From Sinohyriopsis cumingii (Eukaryota; Mollusca; Bivalvia; Unionida; Unionidae), in contig CM068825.1 in assembly GCA_028554795.2 (NCBI GenBank), forward strand, positions 98,263,451-98,327,450: 64,000 nucleotides of DNA. The letters are read 5' to 3'. The notes beneath the pieces are model-generated. The model worked only from the letters and a program-made list of their open reading frames with translations. It did no database searches and had not been told where the DNA came from. The position numbers and the translations under genes were made by a program. Of this stretch, positions 40,885 to 49,093 are shown piece by piece. Numbering within the stretch: position 1 is the first letter of the stretch; every line of letters begins with the position of its first letter.

Positions 40885-41095
40885 AACGGGTGGCGCAAGT
40901 CCGTACGAGTCAAACTACAAATAATGTTTTGGTGTCACCAAGTATGCGACCCAGTGAGTGCCAGAACCTGTTGTCAAATCCAGGCTGACAATACTGGTTT
41001 CACGTCTGCGTGGCATCATCGACCATTTTCATTTTGCATAAAGACACTGCGAAAATTTTGGACTAATTTTGTAATCTCAAGTACATCAAGACTGG
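40885..41095 (-). pseudogene. Adenain-like protease remnant
   Basis: On the minus strand I read an N-terminal NFRSVFMQ segment, then GSGTHWVAYL with the catalytic His. An in-frame TAG follows, then FDSYGLAPP with the catalytic Asp. The C-terminal Cys half is missing. Segments match the protease at 48,166-48,516 nearly word for word. Frame changes and stops make it dead. Confidence 0.75.
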
Positions 41096-41338
41096 TCAAC
41101 GGTGTTGCCATCTGTCTGTTTTACCTTGTAATCGAAGACCTCTGTCCGATGGTATTCGACGATTTGTTCCTGGCAATCGAAGACCTTTCTCCTTTCTTAC
41201 TGACTTACTAGGTCTACGATGCACTATGCGATCACCAATCGCCTTTTTAGCGCCATCGCGGATGCAGTTCCCACAGCCCCTAACGCTGCAGCATTTGTAA
41301 CCGCTGAAGCCGCTGATACAAAGATGGAAGCGTTGCAA
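41096..41338 (-). pseudogene. pX-like minor core protein remnant
   Basis: Contains KEKGLRLPGTNRR and DRGLRLQGKT. These are equivalent to the doubled GKGLRLPGT motif at the C-terminus of the 100-residue protein in element C. The Ala-rich segment is readable in another frame. Confidence 0.6.
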
Positions 41339-41351
41339 GGAATTAAAGTAT

Positions 41352-41546
41352 TCAACCTTTTTCTTGCATTTGTGTCACCTCTGACTTGGATAACTTTAAC
41401 GTCACCAAGGTAGTGTTGTGTTTTGCCGGATTAAACTGAACGAGTTCTATTTGCGTCAACCACCCTGGGACATTTCGAGTCAGTTTTGCCGACGAAAGTT
41501 TCAGTGTGACTCGACAATTTGTTTTATTGCGTTGCTTATTTTTCAC
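41352..41546 (-). pseudogene. Small beta-rich Polinton protein remnant (unsplit form)
   Basis: Reads CRVTLKLSSAKLTRNV, then LVTLKLSKSEVTQMQEKG in one frame. The first part matches the 65-residue frame of element C and the second matches the N-terminus of its 100-residue frame. The two frames of element C thus appear to be halves of one ancestral gene. Confidence 0.6.
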
Positions 41547-41591
41547 AGCTGATTTTCAAAAAGGTCGACCTTCGTGATAGGAAATTATTAT

Positions 41592-42053
41592 TTAAGAATA
41601 TAACATTTTCAATCGAGTATTTTCAACAGGTGCATCAATGATGCTCATTTGGCCACGAGAACTCTCAAACAATAGAGTCTTGTGAAAAAGAATCACGGCA
41701 TAACATTGATAATCACCACCGTCGTCACCGATACGTGCATGAAAAATGCAAGTATTTACAACAACATGCTGCATCATAGCATTAATTTTGCGTAGCACAC
41801 GAAGTGTGTCAACCGTCTCAAAACTCATTATCGGTGTTGTATTTATGACGCTCGTCGTATCATCATTGATATCTTTAAAAAGGGCATGCATCAATACGCT
41901 ATATGTATTTCTGTACATGATATAATTGGTGAACAGTCGGTGATAAATCGATGTGGCCTCATTAATGACTTCTGGTACGTTGTTTCCCGTACGAATTGAT
42001 CCCACGAGTGTTTCCAATCGATCAGCAAGGTAGAGGTAGAAAGGATCACACAT
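41592..42053 (-). pseudogene. Chimera: 'AGNNS' protein C-terminus joined to MCP C-terminus
   Basis: An uninterrupted 153-codon frame. Its first third (ADRLETLVGSIRTGNN and on) matches the C-terminus of the 312-residue protein of element C (SRLEVLIGGKRAGNN). Its last third (FHARIGDDGGDYQCYAVIL, then IIDAPVEN) matches the end of the element C capsid protein (FRARIAPGGANYRAVAVIL, then IVDAPVEN). An internal deletion removed the 157-residue protein gene and most of the MCP, leaving an open fused frame. Confidence 0.75.
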
Positions 42054-42059
42054 TCCACC

Positions 42060-43030
42060 AAGGTGCTTCCTTTCTCTTCTTCATGTGTGGGTGCAGGTGT
42101 ACGTTTTGATAATTGTTGCTGGTCTCAACTTCTTATTTGTTGCTTTATACATTTATCTTGTTTATCCTGTATGAAAAATTCAGGTACTCGTTGTTGCTCT
42201 AGCCACTTGAATAATTTTCTTCTTTTTCTTCTTCTCTCTGTATAGGTGTACGTTTTACTGTTGCTCCATCCACCTCTGTGGTTGTTCCGGTAGCTGTTCT
42301 TCCTGAACTTCTTTACTCCAAGCTGGATGTTCTTGATATTTATTCTCTTTACGTTCAAATTCCTTCCACTCTACATCTGTTGGCACACCCATATTAAAGC
42401 TCTCCGGATATGCTCACCTGGCCCAACTGTCAGCTACTGTCCTTTTGGATCAAAACTTATAACTTACCTTTACAAAGTTTTTCCAGTCAGAGTGAAAATT
42501 AGCTGCAAATGCTACAATACCCTTTTCGATTTTTTGAAGGTTAAGATCGTTAAATATATCAGCAAGTGGTAACTTTAACTTGTGTTTGGATGTTGTCTTT
42601 GCCTTAACCGCCTCTTGTTGGACCACAGCTTCCTCTTCTTGGAGCTCAGGACCTACAGAGTACGCATGTTTAATAGTTGTCTTTGCTGTTTCTCTTGCTG
42701 ATATTTATAGTCTTAAAACGCTTTTTACGAATTGGATCTGGTTCATCTTATGTTCCCGTTAGCGCCACCACTTCTTTAACTGTTGCTTTTGTTGCCTTGG
42801 CATTTCCTTTTAATTGGCTGTGGAAATGTTTGTTCAAAACCCACTGTGAGGACTTCTCGCACAGTTTATCGCGACAGTAACATACCTTTGATAATTGTTT
42901 GGCCTTTTATAACATTACGAATCAGTTCCCGGTGTTCATTAGCTGCTTTATGGTATTGCTTTTCATACTCTGCGTAAACATGTCACGAAATTCATCCCAC
43001 GAATGGTCGATGGCACACCAAGTCCGATGA
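42060..43030 (-). pseudogene. Decayed right part of element B
   Basis: Minus-strand pieces look coding (YAEYEKQYHKAANEHRELIR near 42,890-42,970; a basic ERRRKRRKLFKWLEQQ near 42,200) but cannot be joined. By position they could be the N-terminus of the 312-residue-protein homologue. Confidence 0.35.
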
Positions 43031-44408
43031 ATCCTTGCAAGACCACGTTAGTCAATGCCACGAAATATCATCAGCATGTAGCGATTTAATGAATTACTTT
43101 AGGCAAGTGTGCCGATCTCGTGAAAACATATGCGCGACAAAGATGAATATCACTTCCCGGCTTTTGAAATGTGGAGATCATAATATAAGTTGGTCAAGTA
43201 TTCACTTCAGCATATGTTTTGGTGTTCCTTGGTAATAAAAAGCTATTGCAACTAAACCCTTGTATTTTGCTTTCTTCTCTCTGGATACATTTAAGGCAAA
43301 GAAGAACAAATCTATAGAATTTATTCTTCTCAGTGGATCCAAAATGTTTACTTGCAAATTTTTTTTAAAAATTTTTGAATTCATATTTAATTGCTAATGT
43401 AGCAGTTTTGACAATGACACCTGTTCCGTTGGTCATAATTCTCAAATCCATCTGACGACCAGGTTTATGTTATATTTTCCTGCACAAAGATGTTTTTGAT
43501 CAAACACATTTCGAGGCAGCTACTTTGCAACAGAAAGTTTCTATTACGTAATAACAATCAGAACTTAAGTTGTGAATTGTATATGGTTCTAGAGCAGCGG
43601 ATTCTGACATTTTCCATATCGCCACAAAATGTCCGTTTGAAATGAGGCAAACTATCAAAGGAAAGAAGATATATGTAGATTATATGCTACTATTTTTGTT
43701 TCCCAGTGAAAAACATTGTATTGCATGTTACGTTCACCTTTCATTTTCAGACACTAGTTATTGTATAGCCACAAGAAAGTCTCTGGACGGTATATATGCG
43801 ACTTTCTATAATTTAGTAAATAGTTTAACTTATTAGTCTACCCTTAATGTGAATGTTGCATTAGACATTATTTGACATATATAATAAATAAAAATATACA
43901 TAAAGTGACAATAATAGCATGGCATAATATATAGGGTTAATAATCTTTGTACAATATTAAAAACAACACCTGTAATATTTTTAATTTACTTTCGTTGGCC
44001 AAGCATGCCTAAACTTTATTTGAGTAAAAGACTAAAATGAAGTCCCTCGAAAAAATTAATATTGCGTCAGTTTAGCAACTTTTTACATTCAGGATATTTA
44101 ATCAAAAAGATTTACAACACCATTTCAATATACAATTTTTAGACTTTATTGGTGACACTTTTTAGAACATTGTGCAATTCCTCATGGAAGAAAATCATTT
44201 TTTTCAAACAAAGTCTTTACTCGGTAAAAATTCTTCTGTCAAAACTAAACACAGAAGTATCCTAGGTTTGAGTTGCACAAACTTTAATGTTAACCTTGTT
44301 AGTTGCGTATGAGGATAGTGCTTTATAATGTATGCTTAATTTTTGTCCGTGACTGAGGAATGTGGATGGACTTTTGACGTACCTGACCTTTTATGATTCT
44401 AAGTAGTA

Positions 44409-44443
<35 letters not shown>

Positions 44444-44718
44444 TTTGATGAACGAATAACTAATCAGTCTGTGGAATTAGTTCCTATTTTAAGATCAGTT
44501 TCTAGAATCCGTCTGTTATCAGAATGGATGGTTCTGTTCAAATATAATTCTAGAAGAATTATTTATTTACATCATTTATTGGAATTAGTAAGTGCTCAGT
44601 GACTATATTTGCACGTTAGTTTGTGAGTTTTGTTAATTAATTCAAAGGCATTCTGGATTGGACTATTGGCACATCATGATATTCAGTATACTGGAATTCA
44701 TTCGGAACATCCTAAACT
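43031..44718. other. Spacer between elements B and C
   Basis: AT-rich intron DNA with a (GA)n tract at about 44,410-44,442. No gene recognised. Confidence 0.55.
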
Positions 44719-44724
44719 TTGGAA
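44719..44724. repeat. Left target-site duplication TTGGAA
   Basis: TTGGAA immediately precedes the left terminal AGCAGC and recurs immediately after the right terminus at 59,969. A 6-bp duplication is the known Polinton signature. A one-base ambiguity (TTGGAA or TGGAAA) exists because the flank and TIR share bases. Confidence 0.85.
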
Positions 44725-44992
44725 AGCAGCGGGGGGGGGGGGGCGAATCCGACATTTTGTCCAAACTTCATTTGGCTTAATTAGTACTTTCTGCACTCAG
44801 CGGATCCGGTGTCGTCAGCGCCTGGTAAAAAAAAACGACGTCGTCGTCGTTGTCATCGTCGAGGGGCCAAATCGACAATTGTCCGGAACGTCATTTGGTT
44901 TAATTAATACCTTCTGCGCGCCGATCCCAGCGTCGTCAGCGTCCGGTAAGCACATCGACGACCGCGTCGATGTCATCGCCCCCCCTGCTGCT
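44725..44992. repeat. Left terminal inverted repeat
   Basis: Pairs with 59,693-59,968. It begins AGCAGC plus 13 G and ends CCCCCCC TGCTGCT, so each TIR is itself closed by inverted AGCAGC-G(n) ends. Inside are two tandem units of roughly 120 bp. Both contain CATTTGG(C/T)TTAATTA(G/A)TA and, further on, GTCGTCAGCG(C/T)C(T/C)GGTAA. Confidence 0.95.
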
Positions 44993-46301
44993 ATGATCTT
45001 ACAAACAGAGTGATCACCAACTCCTCCTCTTGTAGGTCAATTAGGTTATTTGACTGATCGGTAATTCTAAAAGTAATTCTCGTTAAAAGCCGATTATGGC
45101 ATCGCATATAGACCGGATTAATCGGACTCTCAATGATCAAAAATCCCGGAGGGGCTGTTGGTGAAAATGAATAAAGGATATATCCCTGTTGAGCTTGATT
45201 TGATTGCTTGGTATCCACCTGGTAACTCCCTTCGATAACATCACACACTAGATTGATCGCTATCACTGATGCGATATTTACGTTGTACGGGGCAATATGC
45301 CTACCACCATCTCCGTTATCGTGTTTGAGGATATAAGTTGATGGATCGAGAAAATCATTAAGAGACTTTCTTAGTTCTGGCGCGTTGTATCCTGGAAACT
45401 TGAAATCGGGTAAATCGGCTTCTGTGATATTATACTCGGTTAGGAATTTTTGTTTACTACCATCGCTGTTATCGGATATCATTTTAACGACTCGTTCATT
45501 GATATATTCCATGTCTGATATAAGTTGATTTAACACCTCAACGTGTTTTCGTTCTTTTGTTTCCCGTAGCTGTTCTAGTTGTAATTGGTAATAATAATCA
45601 ATCTCGGCAAACATATCAGTGATATTACTTAAAATAAATGTTAATATGGCGACCGATTCAGTAGTTTTCTTATGCTGAAAATACCACTGCATGATATTCC
45701 TGTGTTGAAATAAAAACCAACTGGGTGATAACGTGTTTTTTATAATAGATAAATTATCTAGATACCGGGGGGTAATCTCATGATACGATTTCTCATTCGT
45801 GCGCAAGTCCGCGGGGTTTTCCTTAGGCCATCCTAGTATGGTTCTTATTGAACTGTTATAGATATCAACCATATACCCCGGTGTGCTTATTTCAATCGTC
45901 GACGATAACGTCGGTTCATGAACCGTAACAGCGATTTTTGATTCTTTTCCTGTGATCGATTTTATCCTGCGTTGAAATTCTTTATTGATTTGTTCTATTT
46001 GGTATGACCCAGTTGGTATTGTAACCTCATTCCAGTCTGGGGTCCCATCGGGCTTATTTGTCCACGCAAAAACCAGCGAGTTATTAGGTTGTTGTCCGTT
46101 AAATGCTTCCGCTCGGATATTAGGCCAACTGTGATATACTCGCAATTTTGCCAGCGCTATTTCCTTCACTGGAACCGGCGACGGGAAGTTCACACTGAAT
46201 TCTGGCTTCGTTGACGTTATCGATATCATATTTGTTTGTACCGGAGTGGTGTTCTCCGCGATCCGCTGAAGTAATTGAGACCCTTCGGGGTTCAGCGACA
46301 T
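44991..46301 (-). CDS. Penton-like minor capsid protein (putative)
   Basis: 436 residues, ATG at 46,301. The N-terminal part (VKEIALAKLRVYHSWPNI, then TIPTGSYQIEQIN) and the C-terminal end (TFRITDQSNNLIDLQ, then LVITLFV) match the recurring pattern of penton/minor capsid-type proteins in Polintons and polinton-like viruses. In those, a 'D..G..(V/L)DL..E.(I/L)...L' strand closes a jelly roll. A long helical insert (residues ~205-290, many Glu/Lys/Leu) splits the two parts. It is the last gene of the leftward structural block and its stop lies in the left TIR. Role in capsid vertices is inferred from pattern and neighbours only. Confidence 0.5.
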   Translation of the reverse strand: MSLNPEGSQLLQRIAENTTPVQTNMISITSTKPEFSVNFPSPVPVKEIALAKLRVYHSWPNIRAEAFNGQQPNNSLVFAWTNKPDGTPDWNEVTIPTGSYQIEQINKEFQRRIKSITGKESKIAVTVHEPTLSSTIEISTPGYMVDIYNSSIRTILGWPKENPADLRTNEKSYHEITPRYLDNLSIIKNTLSPSWFLFQHRNIMQWYFQHKKTTESVAILTFILSNITDMFAEIDYYYQLQLEQLRETKERKHVEVLNQLISDMEYINERVVKMISDNSDGSKQKFLTEYNITEADLPDFKFPGYNAPELRKSLNDFLDPSTYILKHDNGDGGRHIAPYNVNIASVIAINLVCDVIEGSYQVDTKQSNQAQQGYILYSFSPTAPPGFLIIESPINPVYMRCHNRLLTRITFRITDQSNNLIDLQEEELVITLFVRS

Positions 46302-46306
46302 TATTA

Positions 46307-46843
46307 TTATTCGTTGTTTTTAGTGTCTAATTTCAACAACCAGGTAGTTCCGGCTTCCAGTTGAAAATCCTCGATTTTTGACATCGCGGAGCTATACAAC
46401 TGGACCATCGTGGAGAATTCAACATCGGATATGAACAAATTATCAATCGATAACGAGATCAACCCGGATAATTTCGAGTACGCGTCGGATACTATTTGAT
46501 GTTTTACTGTATACTCGTCGAGTTTTTTCTGAAAACACGATGATATCTTTTTAGTGATTGCGTTGGCGACTCCAGCAACTGTTGTCATTGCGGAGATAGC
46601 GATTGGAACAGCGATCGGGGCTATCGTGGTCACCGTGGATAAAATAACACCGGCGCCAGCTACTATACCCGACACCGAGTACACGACCGCGTCGATGGTG
46701 GTTATTTTTCTGCGGTATTTTTTTATTTTTACACGGTATTGTTCGGAAAGCGTTTTCAAATTCGCGGAGAATTCTTTTGCGGTATCGAATCGATATTGAT
46801 GTGACGTCGGTGATACCTCTGATTCAATTACCCTGGTGGTCAT
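46307..46843 (-). CDS. Conserved Polinton protein with hydrophobic core (178 aa)
   Basis: ATG at 46,843, directly behind TTTTAGAATAAA. Residues ~52-95 are hydrophobic and Gly/Ala/Val-rich (YSVSGIVAGAGVILSTVTT, then PIAVPIAISAMTTVAGV), enough for one or two membrane passes or a membrane-active helix. They are flanked by Lys-rich helices (KKYRRKI before, ITKKISSCFQKK after). Similar proteins recur in invertebrate Polintons next to capsid genes. A role in membrane penetration like adenovirus pVI is a guess. Only 5 bp separate it from the next gene. Element B holds a decayed homologue. Confidence 0.6.
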   Translation of the reverse strand: MTTRVIESEVSPTSHQYRFDTAKEFSANLKTLSEQYRVKIKKYRRKITTIDAVVYSVSGIVAGAGVILSTVTTIAPIAVPIAISAMTTVAGVANAITKKISSCFQKKLDEYTVKHQIVSDAYSKLSGLISLSIDNLFISDVEFSTMVQLYSSAMSKIEDFQLEAGTTWLLKLDTKNNE

Positions 46844-46867
46844 TTTATTCTAAAAGAGCTAGTGTTT

Positions 46868-48139
46868 TTAATTACTTAGATTCGCTACAAATTCCACATA
46901 CCATGTGATGTTTGTCCTAAATAGACTGCTATCAACGGCCTTAATTACAAACCGTTCAATTGTATCCTTGTCAATGATTGTTGACACTGTATTGTTAAAC
47001 CCGGATGAACTCGACGATGATATACTAAACTGCATCGCCGAAATCAATGTCAATCGATAAATGCCCTTAACAGTTGCGGTGATATTTACTGTATTCTGTG
47101 CAGGAGTCCAATCGAATGATCCATGCCGAACTGTGTATACTATGTTGATGATGTTCTCATGAGGGATTTTTATTTTTTCGAATTGCTCTGCTACTCTCGG
47201 TAGCCTGTCTTTAATCGCTTCAACATCAGTTCTGATTGTTCCTATTTCCTGTGTATGCCCGTCTATACTTTTTTTGTTCGCTGCAACATTAGTTTTGATC
47301 GTTTCTATTTCCTGTGTATGCCCGTCGATATTTTTTTTGTTCACTTCAGTATTAACAGCGAGTGTATTTATTTTCCTTACCCACCTGTCTATATTCCCTC
47401 TGTTCGCTTCAACCTCGGTTCTGAGCGTTACTATTTCCCCTGCACGCGCGTCTATATTCACTGTGTTCGCTTCAACCTCGATTTTGAGCGTTTCTATTTC
47501 CCCTTCATGCGCGTCTATATTCCCTTTGTTCGCTTCAACCTCGGTTCTAAGCGTTTCTATTTCCCCTTCATGCGCGTCTATACTCCTTGTGTTCGCGTCA
47601 ACCTCGATTTTGAGCGTTATTATTTCCCTTGCATGCACGTTTATACTCCCTGCGCTCATTTCAACATCAGTTTTGATTGTTTTTATTTCCTGTCCATACG
47701 CAGTGATATCATTTATAGTTGTTGTAATCTCATCCAGCTTGACATTTTTTTTACCTAAGAATTTATCAAAGTTGTTATCGATCCTGTTAAAATTTTTTCG
47801 TAACGTGTAAAATTGACCCGACAGCGTTGTAAAACCGTCTCGGATTAATGTTATCGTCGATATATGTTCACCCGGTTTGAGTCGTCCGTCGCCGGTATAC
47901 AACGCGATAGCGTCCTCGGCGGCATCACTCCGTCGTGTTAAAACGTCATCCAGCGACACATTACTGGATTTCAATTTACCCTGGCGGTCTTGAAATACAA
48001 CTATTTCGCCCGGGTCAACACTGGTTAAGTTCAACGTATCGGCGATTTCATCCTCGATCAGTTTTTTTATGTCATCGGTGGCGGGCGTTTCCGTGGGTTT
48101 TTTCAGCGCCGAAACCGGTCGTCCCCAAATATCAATCAT
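46868..48139 (-). CDS. Fibre-like trimeric coiled-coil protein
   Basis: 423 residues, ATG at 48,139, preceded by TTTTACAATAAC. The N-terminus starts IDIWGRPVSAL, a short motif retained in element B and possibly a capsid anchor. The middle holds about eight 21-residue repeats (pattern IDAHEGEIETLRTEVEANKGN), i.e. three heptads each, predicting a long parallel coiled-coil shaft. The C-terminal ~90 residues (from about VRHGSFDWTP, then VKGIYRLTLI) look like a beta-sandwich head. The layout resembles viral attachment fibres; the receptor is unknown. The repeats are 63-bp units in DNA and could vary in number by slippage. Plus-strand frames at 47,255-47,810 are shadows of this region. Confidence 0.7.
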   Translation of the reverse strand: MIDIWGRPVSALKKPTETPATDDIKKLIEDEIADTLNLTSVDPGEIVVFQDRQGKLKSSNVSLDDVLTRRSDAAEDAIALYTGDGRLKPGEHISTITLIRDGFTTLSGQFYTLRKNFNRIDNNFDKFLGKKNVKLDEITTTINDITAYGQEIKTIKTDVEMSAGSINVHAREIITLKIEVDANTRSIDAHEGEIETLRTEVEANKGNIDAHEGEIETLKIEVEANTVNIDARAGEIVTLRTEVEANRGNIDRWVRKINTLAVNTEVNKKNIDGHTQEIETIKTNVAANKKSIDGHTQEIGTIRTDVEAIKDRLPRVAEQFEKIKIPHENIINIVYTVRHGSFDWTPAQNTVNITATVKGIYRLTLISAMQFSISSSSSSGFNNTVSTIIDKDTIERFVIKAVDSSLFRTNITWYVEFVANLSN

Positions 48140-48165
48140 CGTTATTGTAAAAAAAAACGGCGTTT

Positions 48166-48583
48166 CTAATTAACCCGCCGGGCCTCTACGACCCCACTAG
48201 TGTATTCGTTTACAACCACATGAGGTGGTTTCCGCGATGATGAAATCGCCGCGAGTACGTTTAATACCTCACGGCCGCATATCGGCGGGTCACTTAACTG
48301 CTGTGTTGGCAGCGTGGAATAAAAAACCCGGGCTGAACACGCCCGGATATACCGCATGAACTCGTTCGGCGGAGCTAACCCGTATGAATCAAAATAGACG
48401 ATCGCACGCGGATCAATCGCGTACGCAACCCAATGGGTTCCCGCTCCGGAGGACCCATCGAGGTTAATTATGCCGGTTTCAATATTCCTTGGTGCCGCCG
48501 GTAATTGATCCCTCATAAAAACACCTCTGAAGTTTTTTTATCGCTAACGCGTTTGCGGCGTCTATTAAATCAAAATTAGACAT
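48166..48583 (-). CDS. Adenain-like cysteine protease, N-terminus out of frame
   Basis: Maturation protease of adenovirus C5 / Ulp1-like type, expected to cleave capsid and core precursors. The main frame (48,516-48,166, 116 residues) has His28 (GTHWVAY), Asp43 (YFDSYG), Gln72/73 and Cys80 (PPICGREV). The true start is probably ATG 48,583 (MSNFDLIDAANALAIK). That frame and the catalytic frame meet at a run of seven A (T7 on the plus strand, 48,533-48,539) and differ by one base. The catalytic frame begins upstream of its first ATG with NFRGVFMRD, a segment conserved in element B. As read, a full-length product needs slippage or the run is one base too long. Otherwise translation from ATG 48,516 loses about 22 residues. 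Confidence 0.85.
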
Positions 48584-48591
48584 GGGAGTCA

Positions 48592-48894
48592 TTAAACGGT
48601 TCCCGGTAGTCTTAGACCCTTTCCCGAGTACCATGAATACGGGGTTCCCGGTAGTCTTAGACCCTTTCCGGCTACGGGTCGTTTTTTTTTATAGCCTTTC
48701 CCGGTTGCCTTCTTCAATGCCATCCCCGCCGCGGTACCAACGGCTCCTAACGCCGCCGCCTTAGCCACTGCTGGTGCGGCCGCGGCAATCAATGCCGGAA
48801 TCGCAGCTAACAGCGGAAATATCCCACCGGTCTTTTCCATGTTTTTAATTGCTGCGGCTGAAAAATCTATTTGAACACCTTTTTTATTCTCCAT
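48592..48894 (-). CDS. pX/minor core-like protein, second half of split gene
   Basis: 100 residues. It starts MENKKGVQIDFSAAAIKNME and continues with a Gly/Ala-rich hydrophobic stretch (IPALIAAAAPAVAKAAALGA), then a basic region and a doubled C-terminal GKGLRLPGT motif. Related invertebrate Polinton proteins carry the beta-strand part, the hydrophobic part and a basic G.GL.L tail in one chain. The first part lies in another frame at 49,064-48,867, overlapping by 28 nt, and the decayed element B homologue of the junction is in one frame. I therefore read 49,064-48,592 as one gene with a frame change near 48,900-48,915. The product is likely a core or membrane-interacting minor protein processed by the protease. 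Confidence 0.6.
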   Translation of the reverse strand: MENKKGVQIDFSAAAIKNMEKTGGIFPLLAAIPALIAAAAPAVAKAAALGAVGTAAGMALKKATGKGYKKKRPVAGKGLRLPGTPYSWYSGKGLRLPGTV

Positions 48895-49064
48895 CGCATT
48901 ATTGAAATTTTTATTTGACGCGCCGTCAACGATATCTTATGATTACCACCCGCCATCTGTGACGACTTCAGCGTTATTGTGGTTCCGCATTGTTTAGCCG
49001 ACTTTGATCGTAATTTCTTGACTTGACCATCAGTCAACTCTACACTGACGACACTATACGACAT
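48867..49064 (-). CDS. Small beta-rich Polinton protein, first half of split gene
   Basis: 65 residues, ATG at 49,064, preceded by TTTACAATAAA. It reads YSVVSVELTDGQVKKLRSKS, then GTTITLKSSQMAGG and ISLTARQIKI. This is the pattern of a very common invertebrate Polinton protein (LT.GQ..KL...  ..TL.LS..QL.G....LT..Q). After about residue 52 the frame no longer looks conserved (MRWRIKKVFK), and the conserved continuation lies in the next frame as the 100-residue segment. Function unknown. Confidence 0.65.
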   Translation of the reverse strand: MSYSVVSVELTDGQVKKLRSKSAKQCGTTITLKSSQMAGGNHKISLTARQIKISIMRWRIKKVFK

Positions 49065-49093
49065 TTTATTGTAAACGCGTTTTGTGCTTTCAA

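Larger units (their letters stand above)
39280..43030 (-). mobile_element. Element B: decayed relative of element C
   Basis: Fragments homologous to element C proteins occur in the same order on the same strand. From right to left: 'AGNNS' protein C-terminus fused to MCP C-terminus, small protein, pX-like protein, protease, fibre-like N-terminus, unassigned frames, hydrophobic 178-residue-protein homologue. Frames are short and interrupted. No TIR or integrase is visible. Element B is much older than element C, which starts 1.7 kb to its right. Confidence 0.85.

Noticed and set aside
44630-45013. 127-codon plus-strand frame
   Set aside because: Crosses the left TIR and host flank; composition is dictated by the TIR repeats.
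47255-47810. Two long plus-strand frames
   Set aside because: Antisense shadows of the 63-bp coiled-coil repeats in the fibre-like gene.
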